Shown here: in pieces, positions 10,001-17,500 of the stretch
How positions within the stretch are numbered: the first letter of the stretch is position 1
Layout: each line of letters opens with the position of its first letter
The notes under the pieces: generated by a model
The model's input: the letters and a program-made list of their open reading frames with translations, nothing else
Databases searched by the model: none
What the model was told of the DNA's origin: nothing
Program-made: the position numbers and the translations under genes
IMG/VR virus record: IMGVR_UViG_3300032093_000371
Location: 1-37,876 of that record
DNA: 37,876 nt
Reading direction: 5' to 3' (one strand)
DNA from: a virus

Positions 10001-10207
10001 CACCATTTCTGGACTCATATCGGTCTTGGCATGAAGGATGTCACCAGCAACGACAATCACTCCATCGGTCAAATCTGTCTGACGGAGTTGCTCATAGAAT
10101 GTAGTAAATGCTCCTCGATATTCTTCGTGCCGCTTAAAGAGTCGAATATGAATGTCGGCACAATGTGCAATTGTTCGTAACTTCGTAAATGGTACAGTAA
10201 TTTTCAT
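7043..10207 (-). CDS. 47-46: Fused recombination nuclease: gp47 (Mre11/SbcD-like) joined to gp46 (Rad50/SbcC-like)
   Basis: In T4 the Mre11-like gp47 and Rad50-like gp46 are separate proteins that resect DNA ends for recombination-dependent replication. Here both lie in one uninterrupted 1054-codon frame. The N-terminal part (about 1-350) has the Mre11 phosphodiesterase motifs: CADIHIR (D18, H20), VVAGDILH (D56), AGNHD (N91, H92), ALYHGPVHG, and LLGDIH. The C-terminal part has the Rad50 head: Walker A FAPNASGKSS near 410, a long coiled coil broken by a zinc-hook CNVC near 728, the ABC signature SSGMERFISSL near 966, and Walker B MIIDEGLGTLD near 998. All catalytic elements appear intact, so this should be an active single-chain complex. 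The start ATG overlaps the primase stop as ATGA. Function is confidently inferred. The fusion is read directly from the sequence. Confidence 0.95.
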   Translation of the reverse strand: MKITVPFTKLRTIAHCADIHIRLFKRHEEYRGAFTTFYEQLRQTDLTDGVIVVAGDILHAKTDMSPEMVELASEFLRNLADIAPTFVIAGNHDLNLSNMNRLDSLTPIIKNLNHQNLHYFKHSDIYQVADIDFAVFSILDDREQWPDVQNCRKNAKKIALYHGPVHGAQTDVKYVITNRHVGVDTFEGYDVVLLGDIHKYQVLQESNPVIVYSSSLIQQNHGESVTGHGWCLWNVEDCTHIFKELPNAYGYYTLELVEGKINFPTDMPKNVRLRLFTGNADTSLVKKTTAALRKRYNVIELSINKNRFNTSSPSYRKGTHLTTDVTNLNTQNSLIQDWIERNHETIDDELMKKIIAVNTKLNAQVNHDDHSRNIHWRPLKFTFSNMFSYGEGNEINFEHMQGLHGVFAPNASGKSSSMDALIFCLYDKTPRAFRGDHIMNNRKDTFECELKFEIDQDIYFIRRTGTRKKTGDVKVDVSFWKENEDGTHTSLNGEDRRDTNANIRNYVGSYEDFVLTALSSQTANALFIDKSHSERKDLLIQFMGLNVFDKLFDTANEECKEISGALKKFKKVDFDQVIADAQTKLEDNKVKHEKVETTITDLKEERDMLDEKLREWQNQKRPVPNITLDMDVLISTLAKSVDQILEYSEGKVDAEKRLEAINTSIKERTQAIVDANIPELRQSVEEYNKLSALLNKGSSALKLTTSKVTEKEKFKTKLESYKYNPDCNVCVENNKSIIEDMESVTHELVDLYELQSKQEDAVNEIKQQMEPLVDKVNLCAHYEKLQNEVQQFQKKAGTVELEIQKLITNIEKCDRQREQTEKDIELFKTNEDNIRHNKEIDMHIGHVEYDINVSKKAMDKLEKQLRELHGEIKVLEATKADVLNQIKEAEELEDTYEAYKYYMEAVGRDGVPYELMSRAIPAIESEINNILTQIAEFTISLEVDGKNILGKLNYDHERIWPLENSSGMERFISSLAIRVALLNASNLPKSNFMIIDEGLGTLDAENLTAMHTMFSILKGQFDFLVVISHLDIARDMVDKVIEIKREDGFSYINV

Positions 10208-11115
10208 AGATTTTGTAACCTGCCACCAATATAGTCTTTAAAGGTTGTTGCGGTTCCTCGTTCAATACATTCCCATGTATCTTTGAAACCTAACTCCGAA
10301 GGGTCTTTCTTGTCAAGGTTTACTAACTTGACATTCATTTCATATGCATTCAGCGTTTGTTCTATTTCTCGTGCGTCATTTAGCGCATCATCATCCAATA
10401 CGACATACACATCTTTCACTTTGTTCTTGACCATTTCCTTCAACAGCTTTTTGGGTATGAACTTACCCAAAAGAGGTACGGCGTTTCGACGAATTGCGAT
10501 AGCATCGAACACACCTTCACACAATACCAAAGGCATCTTCCAGTTTATTTGGTTCTCGAACATCACCACATTCTTCGAAACTGGTGGATTCTTATACTTC
10601 ATTCCGTCATCATAGAAACTACGGGCGATGAAATAGTTTAGCTTGTTATTCTGGTCATATGAAGGAATAATAATCCGATTGGCATAAGGACCATCAATCG
10701 TATACCCCATTTGATAACGGATAATATCATATCCTGTGATTCCTCTCTTCGTTAAATATCGGAGAGCGTGCTTATACTGGAGACTCTTGGTTGGAATCCA
10801 GAGTGGTTTATACCCCGGCGGAAGATGTAGGTCGGTTACTTCATCTTCTGTTTCTTTGTAATTGCGAACTTGGTCATCGGACAATAGTGACCGTAGTTCC
10901 TTCATCTGGGACGGGGATACGTCCAATCTCTTAAATAATGTTATTAAAGAACGACCCTTAGCCCCACAATGCCAACAATGAAAAACATTTTTTAATAAAT
11001 TGACAGCGAACTTTCTCTTATGATTATGGCAAAACGGACATTGGAAATAGTGCTCACCATTTCCAAACTGTTTAAAATCACCTAATATTTGCGACAAAAG
11101 AGAGATTAGATTCAT
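10204..11115 (-). CDS. 61: DNA primase (gp61-like, CHC2 zinc finger plus Toprim)
   Basis: Primase makes the RNA primers for lagging-strand synthesis with the replicative helicase, which is not in this window. The 303-residue protein starts with a zinc finger, QCPFCHNH followed by FHCWHCGAKG (C26, C29, C47, C50). Such fingers read the template in DnaG/gp61 primases. A central region (about 95-180) includes KYKNPPVSKNVV and other segments typical of phage primases. The Toprim core follows: LCEGVFDAIA (catalytic Glu), VYVVLDDDA, and KKDPSELG. T4 gp61 is 342 residues, so the length is close. The ATG at 11115 lies just after a promoter-like TTGACA-N17-TAGATT. Its end overlaps the fused nuclease start. 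It forms a replication/recombination cassette with the genes on either side. Confidence 0.92.
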   Translation of the reverse strand: MNLISLLSQILGDFKQFGNGEHYFQCPFCHNHKRKFAVNLLKNVFHCWHCGAKGRSLITLFKRLDVSPSQMKELRSLLSDDQVRNYKETEDEVTDLHLPPGYKPLWIPTKSLQYKHALRYLTKRGITGYDIIRYQMGYTIDGPYANRIIIPSYDQNNKLNYFIARSFYDDGMKYKNPPVSKNVVMFENQINWKMPLVLCEGVFDAIAIRRNAVPLLGKFIPKKLLKEMVKNKVKDVYVVLDDDALNDAREIEQTLNAYEMNVKLVNLDKKDPSELGFKDTWECIERGTATTFKDYIGGRLQNL

Positions 11116-11121
11116 ACTACA

Positions 11122-11150
11122 AATCTAACCCCTCTTTAGTAAGTTGTCAA
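11122..11150 (-). promoter_or_regulatory. Sigma70-like promoter before primase
   Basis: On the minus strand a perfect TTGACA (11145-11150) is followed by exactly 17 bases and TAGATT (11122-11127). The first base of the upstream block, AAC, gives the same ACTTGACA context seen in the promoters at 31834 and 37654. The expected start of transcription, 6-7 bases after the -10, falls at or next to the primase ATG at 11115, so the transcript would have almost no leader. Confidence 0.6.
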
Positions 11151-11158
11151 GTTATTTT

Positions 11159-11509
11159 TTATTCAACTGTCTTTTTATTTACCAATTGAAAAAAGTGTTC
11201 TGCGGGAATAACCGCGTACACTGGCGTATTGTTTCTCTTAAAGAACAGAACGGGAGTCGTTCCTTCTTTCGTATTCGTTTCTGCTTGTTCCAGAGATGAC
11301 CAGATGTTCATCTTTTCTTGGTTCTTGCACTCTGGAGAGTAAGGAAATAGCTTCCGCGCCGCAGGTGACAACTTAATATCTGTTCCACTATCACCCATCA
11401 AAGTTGAAACCACATCATCTGGTTCCAGCTGTGTGAAGTTTTCCAAAATCATATCTCGTATAGCATTTTGTAACCGTTTACCTTTGTTTTTAGCCGAACG
11501 TGGCTTCAT
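11159..11509 (-). CDS. Putative PD-(D/E)XK nuclease, Holliday-junction-resolvase-like
   Basis: This 116-residue protein has the spacing of a minimal PD-(D/E)XK fold. It has an N-terminal basic helix, GDSGTDIKLS with D44, then SPECKNQE giving E60-x-K62, then a helix (about 68-80) and a strand PVLFFKRNN. Hjc-type resolvases and other small phage nucleases share this arrangement. Resolving branched DNA would fit its place directly before the primase and Mre11-Rad50-like genes. T4 itself uses an unrelated endonuclease VII for this job. The assignment rests on motif reading only, and another PD-(D/E)XK activity is possible. The ATG at 11509 is preceded by a GAGG-type ribosome binding site. Confidence 0.65.
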   Translation of the reverse strand: MKPRSAKNKGKRLQNAIRDMILENFTQLEPDDVVSTLMGDSGTDIKLSPAARKLFPYSPECKNQEKMNIWSSLEQAETNTKEGTTPVLFFKRNNTPVYAVIPAEHFFQLVNKKTVE

Positions 11510-11528
11510 AATAACCTCTTTATTTTAA

Positions 11529-11909
11529 TTATTCTGCTGCGGATACTTCGGGACTAATGTATAGTGCACCTGGAGTATTCTTTATTTGTGTTGAATCCAA
11601 AAATGTTTTGTTTGTGGCTGAGTTATATTTGTGAATAACTCTGGACTTATATGCTTTAAGCGGACTATTAACTAATGTTGAATAATACCCCAATGCGGCG
11701 GTATTAAATTCTCCAACAGTTGCATTGTCTGCGGTTGCTTGTGTTACCACCTTATCACCAGGTGTACGATTTGCTACTTCATTTTGATAAGTGTTTTGTA
11801 AAAAATCTACTGAAAACTTACCTTCTGACTGAGTGCGTGGATTACCCGCTGCGCCTACTCCGGCTAGTGGTTTAAACGCCCAGTTATCATAAATATCTTT
11901 GAGTGCCAT
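11529..11909 (-). CDS. Small protein at the end of the tail cluster, unknown
   Basis: The protein has 126 residues, starts MALKDIYDNWAF, and is rich in Ala, Thr, Asn and Ser. It lacks cysteines, membrane segments and recognisable motifs. It follows the tail-protein genes by 8 bases and has similar composition, so it is most likely a small virion or assembly protein. I do not recognise the family. Confidence 0.65.
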   Translation of the reverse strand: MALKDIYDNWAFKPLAGVGAAGNPRTQSEGKFSVDFLQNTYQNEVANRTPGDKVVTQATADNATVGEFNTAALGYYSTLVNSPLKAYKSRVIHKYNSATNKTFLDSTQIKNTPGALYISPEVSAAE

Positions 11910-11917
11910 AAGAATCC

Positions 11918-12745
11918 TCAGGTGTCAAATTTGACAACAAATGTTTGAACGGAATAATCGGTTCGTTGAATTGGATTTGATACTTTTGCAACTGCGACTA
12001 ACTCGTTATCTGGATTATATAAACCGATTGTCGTAATATATGGATATAGACTTTGTGATGTCATCAATTCTAGTGGGGTACTAAATGACCCCGTAAACAT
12101 ATTCTTGTTTGCCGACGGATTATATACTGAATATAAGAAATCGGTTGGGTTTAGTTTCACCCGAATATTATGTTCAAATAATTTGACAGACGAAGTAAGT
12201 TGCACTTGAACATTTGTTCCACTAACAATACAAATACCATTTTTAGTTAATCCGCCACCAGCAATACTTGATATTGGTTTGATGATGGCGATGCCCTTGT
12301 CGTAGAAAATACGACCAATCTTAGAGCCTGTACCCGATTCTGATACGATTAAGTTACCATATCCATCATCGATAGAAGATGATGTACCTACTTGTACAGT
12401 AAATGTGCCTGGTTTTACTTCTTCACCAAATATATCTTGTGTTGCACTTATAACAAACACAGAACCTGTTGGGTGATACGATGATGATTGTATACCATAC
12501 GATGCATATGGAATTGATGAGTAGAATGTTTGTACAATTGAATCAAACAATTCATACTTGTCATCTTCTACACGCAATCCTTGGGATGCCGTGTCAAATT
12601 TAATACCTAATGAAACCTGAACATCTACAGAATTGTTCGTAGACCCAGACACATATGTGTATACATGTGAAGCATACGTCCGAAACGGAGTTATTGTATA
12701 TTCGTTCGGTGATAGAGATTTATACGCAGTAACAGGTATGGTCAT
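11918..12745 (-). CDS. Putative tail/fibre structural protein, paralogue of the upstream gene
   Basis: This 275-residue beta-rich protein is dominated by Ser, Thr, Val, Tyr and Gly. Its C-terminal segment, YITTIGLYNPDNELVAVAKV followed by a Pro-x-x-Arg/Lys stretch, is closely matched by the C-terminus of the next upstream protein (YVTTIGLYNDSNELLAVAKL). The two genes are therefore likely duplicated or share an attachment domain. No enzyme motif is present. It sits within the distal-tail gene run, 21 bases after its paralogue. A structural function is a strong inference, but its exact place in the virion is unknown. Confidence 0.72.
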   Translation of the reverse strand: MTIPVTAYKSLSPNEYTITPFRTYASHVYTYVSGSTNNSVDVQVSLGIKFDTASQGLRVEDDKYELFDSIVQTFYSSIPYASYGIQSSSYHPTGSVFVISATQDIFGEEVKPGTFTVQVGTSSSIDDGYGNLIVSESGTGSKIGRIFYDKGIAIIKPISSIAGGGLTKNGICIVSGTNVQVQLTSSVKLFEHNIRVKLNPTDFLYSVYNPSANKNMFTGSFSTPLELMTSQSLYPYITTIGLYNPDNELVAVAKVSNPIQRTDYSVQTFVVKFDT

Positions 12746-12766
12746 GGGTTATCCATCCTGTACGAC

Positions 12767-13825
12767 TTAGTAATCTAAGCGAACGCGAACTAATGCTTCC
12801 TTATCGGTACTCTTTTGGACTGGTCTACTGAGTTTTGCTACTGCCAACAATTCGTTTGAATCATTATACAAACCAATGGTGGTTACGTATGAAATTGGTT
12901 TGACACGGAATGGTTCTAATACATTTTGTGGGTTTGAACCAGTGAAGTATGTTGGGTTATTTGAAAAATTGTACTGAGTATTTCTTAAACGAATGAAATA
13001 GTTGGTTGATGTAATTGTTTCAGCCGAACGAGCTTGGAAATCTCCACCCAACTTTATTGAACGCAACAAACCTTCGTGGTCATTTTGATAAGTAGTAATC
13101 CCACTTCCTGTGTATGGTGCGAATGGAAGTGCCGTTAATGTTCTACCGTTATTTGCGGGAGCAACAAATCCTACTGCCGATCTAATTGCCGGTGGATGGA
13201 GAATAATTACTCCGTAATCTGGGAACGCGAGTCCGTATACTGTAGAGTTACCCGTTGCAAATCCATCATCAATAGTACCAGATCGAATATTGTATACATT
13301 GTTTGCAACTAGATTACCTTGTACTGCGGTACTAAGTCCACTATCATCAATAAAAGTACTTTTGCCAGTTGAACCAGAAAGGTTTAATTGCCAGTTGCCA
13401 GGGTCAATTGCTTGGCGAAGTCTTGAGCGTTGTATATTGATGACATAAATATCGTTTGATGTTGTTTGGTCGAATGTGAATAATTCGGTATCTTTATTCA
13501 ACAAAATATTACGATACTGTGCATAAATTACTTGTGTTGGTAACGTGGATGTATCTAATGTACTGAGTGGTGGAGAACCACTTCCACTTACATGTCCATA
13601 TGCAACTGCAAATTGTGCTTCTGCGGAGTCACTACCGCCTGCATTCGGGTTTAGATTAAATACGTCGTAGTAGAATTCACCAGAGGTTGCTACTTGTGTA
13701 CTAGAGGTGAAGAATGTAGAAAGACTTCCTGTGTCTCCCGACCACATCCCCGTGGTAACTTCGGTACCACCGAGTGATGTAATATCATCATTTTGACTAA
13801 GTTGTGTAAAGATATTATATGCCAT
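12767..13825 (-). CDS. Putative tail/fibre structural protein, paralogue of the downstream gene
   Basis: This 352-residue protein starts MAYNIFTQLSQNDDIT, a low-charge, Ser/Thr/Asn/Gly-rich sequence with strand-like alternation. Its last 50 residues contain TTIGLYNDSNELLAVAKLSRPV, which repeats in the C-terminal domain of the following gene. The rest diverges, although both share a phrase near 'DDSG'/'DDG' and an 'YGLAFPDYGVIILHPP'-type segment that aligns with 'IGRIFYDKGIAIIKP' of the shorter paralogue. No catalytic signature is seen. The position between the small domain protein at 13846 and its paralogue suggests a complex of related fibre or baseplate-peripheral proteins. Confidence 0.72.
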   Translation of the reverse strand: MAYNIFTQLSQNDDITSLGGTEVTTGMWSGDTGSLSTFFTSSTQVATSGEFYYDVFNLNPNAGGSDSAEAQFAVAYGHVSGSGSPPLSTLDTSTLPTQVIYAQYRNILLNKDTELFTFDQTTSNDIYVINIQRSRLRQAIDPGNWQLNLSGSTGKSTFIDDSGLSTAVQGNLVANNVYNIRSGTIDDGFATGNSTVYGLAFPDYGVIILHPPAIRSAVGFVAPANNGRTLTALPFAPYTGSGITTYQNDHEGLLRSIKLGGDFQARSAETITSTNYFIRLRNTQYNFSNNPTYFTGSNPQNVLEPFRVKPISYVTTIGLYNDSNELLAVAKLSRPVQKSTDKEALVRVRLDY

Positions 13826-13845
13826 AAGATATTCCTAGGGGTTGA

Positions 13846-14505
13846 TTATGCGGAAGCGTTGGTGGACAGCGTAAAGTTATACACAGCCCCAGAGGTTCCA
13901 CCAAAGATAGTTACTGAGGTTGAACCGGTCTTATTGAGAGCGGTTATAGTAAATTCTAATCCATTTGCTGATATGGAACCACGGTTATTTGCTTGTATTA
14001 CACCTGTTGCAGGAGTTTTTACTTCTACTGTCGCTAATGTACTGTCTGCTAAAAGTAATGTGTAACTACTTTCCGTTTCTGATACCGTAGATGTGAATGT
14101 TGTGGTTGGTCGTATAGTAATAGTAGTTTGTCCAGAGGTTGGACTAAAATAAAGACTTACGATTCCGTTTGAAGGAATTGCTGTACCTTGGATTTGAATT
14201 TGTGGGATAACAATACTACCAAAACGGGTTAAGTCTTCACCAGTAATACTGACCAACTTGTAGCGCATGATTTGAGTTTCATCAGGAGTTGCTTCTAATA
14301 CAGGCATATTTTCAATAATAGACCCATAATAGTTTGACCCAAGTGGATGAGCGGTATTATAAAGACCGTAATCTACTTCGTCATCTGAAACTGCGAACTT
14401 GGTAATTTGAAAATTACCCGTGCCGGTGCCTTGCGACAAAAGCTCCCGACCACGATTGGTTAAAATAGCGTCCACGGTAATTGTGGATTTGTCTAGGTAT
14501 CCCAT
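13846..14505 (-). CDS. Putative tail-associated structural protein
   Basis: This 219-residue protein begins MGYLDKSTITVDAILTNRGR, a start I associate with structural proteins encoded in tail regions of large myophages. A C-terminal part (about 110-215) resembles an Ig-like beta sandwich: alternating Val/Thr/Ser strands and the phrase TVEVKTPATGVIQANNRGS. No enzymatic motif is visible. The ATG at 14505 lies after a 63-base AT-rich gap, one of the few real gaps in the tail cluster, with an AGGAG site close to the start. A new late transcription start in this gap is possible, but no clear promoter is seen. Confidence 0.7.
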   Translation of the reverse strand: MGYLDKSTITVDAILTNRGRELLSQGTGTGNFQITKFAVSDDEVDYGLYNTAHPLGSNYYGSIIENMPVLEATPDETQIMRYKLVSITGEDLTRFGSIVIPQIQIQGTAIPSNGIVSLYFSPTSGQTTITIRPTTTFTSTVSETESSYTLLLADSTLATVEVKTPATGVIQANNRGSISANGLEFTITALNKTGSTSVTIFGGTSGAVYNFTLSTNASA

Positions 14506-14568
14506 AGTCTAAATTCTCCTGAGTGAAGTACAACTAATATAAGTATAAAGTATTTTAATTTAAATCCA

Positions 14569-17500
14569 TTATTCGACGCCTAACCGACCTCTACCCCCAA
14601 ATCTAATTCCAGGATTTTCGGTAGGAATTTTAACTGTTCCCGTGCCAGCGGCCGCTTGAGTTGCAAAGGTATTTACTACAACTGTATTTTCTGTCGAAAT
14701 AGACACTGTAAATGGTGATTGTCCGTCAAATGTTTTATTCACACTTCTACAACCCAAATAGTTTCTTCTCTTAATAGAAGTTCCATTATCTCTACTAAAT
14801 TTATAATGTCTTGGTAAGTATCCGCGTGGATATAAATTATCGGGGTCGTATGCGAAATAATTGAATATTATCGAAGAACTTATTGGACTTGCTGTTAAAT
14901 TATCTATTGTATAGTAAATTATTGAATTAGTAGTTTGGGCCATAACATATGGAAACACATCGGCTGACCCAGCTAATAATCCATCAAATAATACGCCGTG
15001 ACTTCCTGTAGGTAATGTATAGAAATCTCTTGTGGAATCAAGAGATTGTTTGGTTTGGTCATTATATAAGCGTAAGCGTAATCCCGTAGGCCCATTTAAT
15101 CCATATAGTGTAAATAAATTAGCAATAAGTATACTTCCAACAACTTGTTCTCCACCGGCATAACTAGCGGTAGATATGAATGTTGCATTTCTTCCATATT
15201 CTTCTGGTAACGACCCCGTTTCTACTAATGTTAACGGAGAGAGTTCACGCTCTGTTGGTGAGTCTAAGTTGATTTGACCTAGTGTCCCATCATCAAATTT
15301 AACTATATACGGTTTTTTATACAAGGTGTAAATATCATACGAATATACACCATTTTGTTTATGGAAATAACTAAATGATCCCACATCTTTAAAGTCTGAA
15401 CGAGGTGGTATATCGTAGAACGGAATTAATGTTCCTTCTTCACTTGGGAACCTTCTTGGAAGACTTCCCGATGCTGGAATACCGACAAACGGATTTCTAG
15501 GATATCCAGAACCAGTTGTACCTACAGATGTTTCTGTATCTATTGGTAATGCTTCCAGTGTAGCAAATGAACTATTTTGGTCTAAAAATGATGATGTTAC
15601 ATAATCATTACCAACTTTTTGTACTACACGCTGAAATGGAGGTAATTTGGTCGATTTAGTACTTTCCTTAATATCAATACTACTTGACATTGGAAGAATT
15701 GCGGTAATAGGCAATGTATCCGCAAACGGTACAGGAAGTGGTTTTATATATTCATCGGAATCTAAGAAAGAGTATGCCCCTACGGTAGTTATACTATCCC
15801 ACGATGAACCAGACCCAGAAGCATATGCTTCAAACTTTTTAGTTGCCGTACCATTAACCGTGATAGAGCGCACCAATGTGTCTTTATTGCGAGATAATAC
15901 AGGCGATTCTATTACTATACCGTCCAATAACTTAGCACGGGCCGGGCTCATCTCATCTGCCATTTCACTTGGACCTTGTGTTAAGTCCTTAAAGAAACGG
16001 ATAAAATCATTTGGCTTTACTGTTTGATTGAAATATTCAATATAATCCTTTCTTATGGATTCTAAGTTTGAATAGCCAGATCCCGTAATATAGCGTGGAC
16101 TACCAATGATATTATTAACATCAACCACACCCATTGACCGAATAATGTTTTGATTAATAAAGTCCGTTGGAGATACCGCAAACGATACTACATTTTGACC
16201 ACTATTATATTGTTTTTCTTCTATTTGCTTAATACTTGTTAATCTACTTAATATCTTTGTATCATTTTCATCAACAAATTGCTGGTTGAATACTGGTGGG
16301 TCTGCGACCACTACCTTCTTATTTGTGTAAATAGTAGACCCTACAATTGGTGTAAATTGCTTAATACTTCTTAGTACTCTCGTAAATGATGCCGTAGTGA
16401 ATCCGTTAGCAGGTAATGTTGCTACAATAGATACGTTTTGATAAGGACTCTCATTTGTTACCGACGAAGTAATTGATGACAGTGGTTGACTAAACGGGAG
16501 GTGGATATACAGACTTGTGTATGACGAGGTATAGTTTGCTCCGTAATATGAACCTGGATCGTATGCTTGTGATACAAAATCATCATTTGAGATGTTTTCT
16601 CCCCACACACGCACTTCATCTACAACGCCATCAAACTGATTATCAAGTTGGGTTGACCCCGAGCCACCAACATGAATGAAAGTAGTACTGTTCCATAGTA
16701 ATCCTAAACTTGCGGTAACAGATTCTTGGAACAGAATTTGGTCACCATCAGTTTGAATAATTGAAATATCACTTGATTGACTGCGTAACATCAAGTTGGT
16801 ATAGTCATCACTAAAGAGTGGAAAGTAACTACTGGTTGCTATAATGGTGCGACCAGACCCACTGACTACGTGAATTCTTCCATAGTCTAACTTAGACGCA
16901 GATGGATGTGGTACTAAATCAATTGCCCAATTTGTTGCAGTAACTAATGAAGAACTACGACGAAGTGTTGGATTAAATGATAATTGAACACTTGAGGCCG
17001 TTAGTGATGATGATACAAACGGTACTCTAATAAAATTATCAACAGACCCAGTAAATGTCAATCCATATGTTAATTCGTCAGAGCGGATATAATTTCCAGC
17101 CGATGGACTTGTAGTTTCTTTAATTTGTAGAACTGGCGAGTTAATACCATATGTGTTTAGCAACGCATCAAATGAGGTGCGTGACCCCTTTGTTTTGTTA
17201 AAGTACACCATACTGTGAAGGAATCGCTTCCAGGTTTCTGCCACATAGGACCGTGACCCACTTTCACCAGCAAACTGTGCATTGAATGTTTGTAGATTTT
17301 CAAGTGCGTACACATTAGGTAGCTTCAACCCAAATGATTGTGCAACTTCATATACTTGGTCCATCGACAATTCTTCTAATGGATTGATATTCGTTGAATA
17401 AATATTTGGAAATTGATCGATGTATACCTTGATATTATCTACTAAGTGACCAACCATTTCAAATAAAGTTAAGAAATCAGTGGAATCTGTATCTTCTCGG

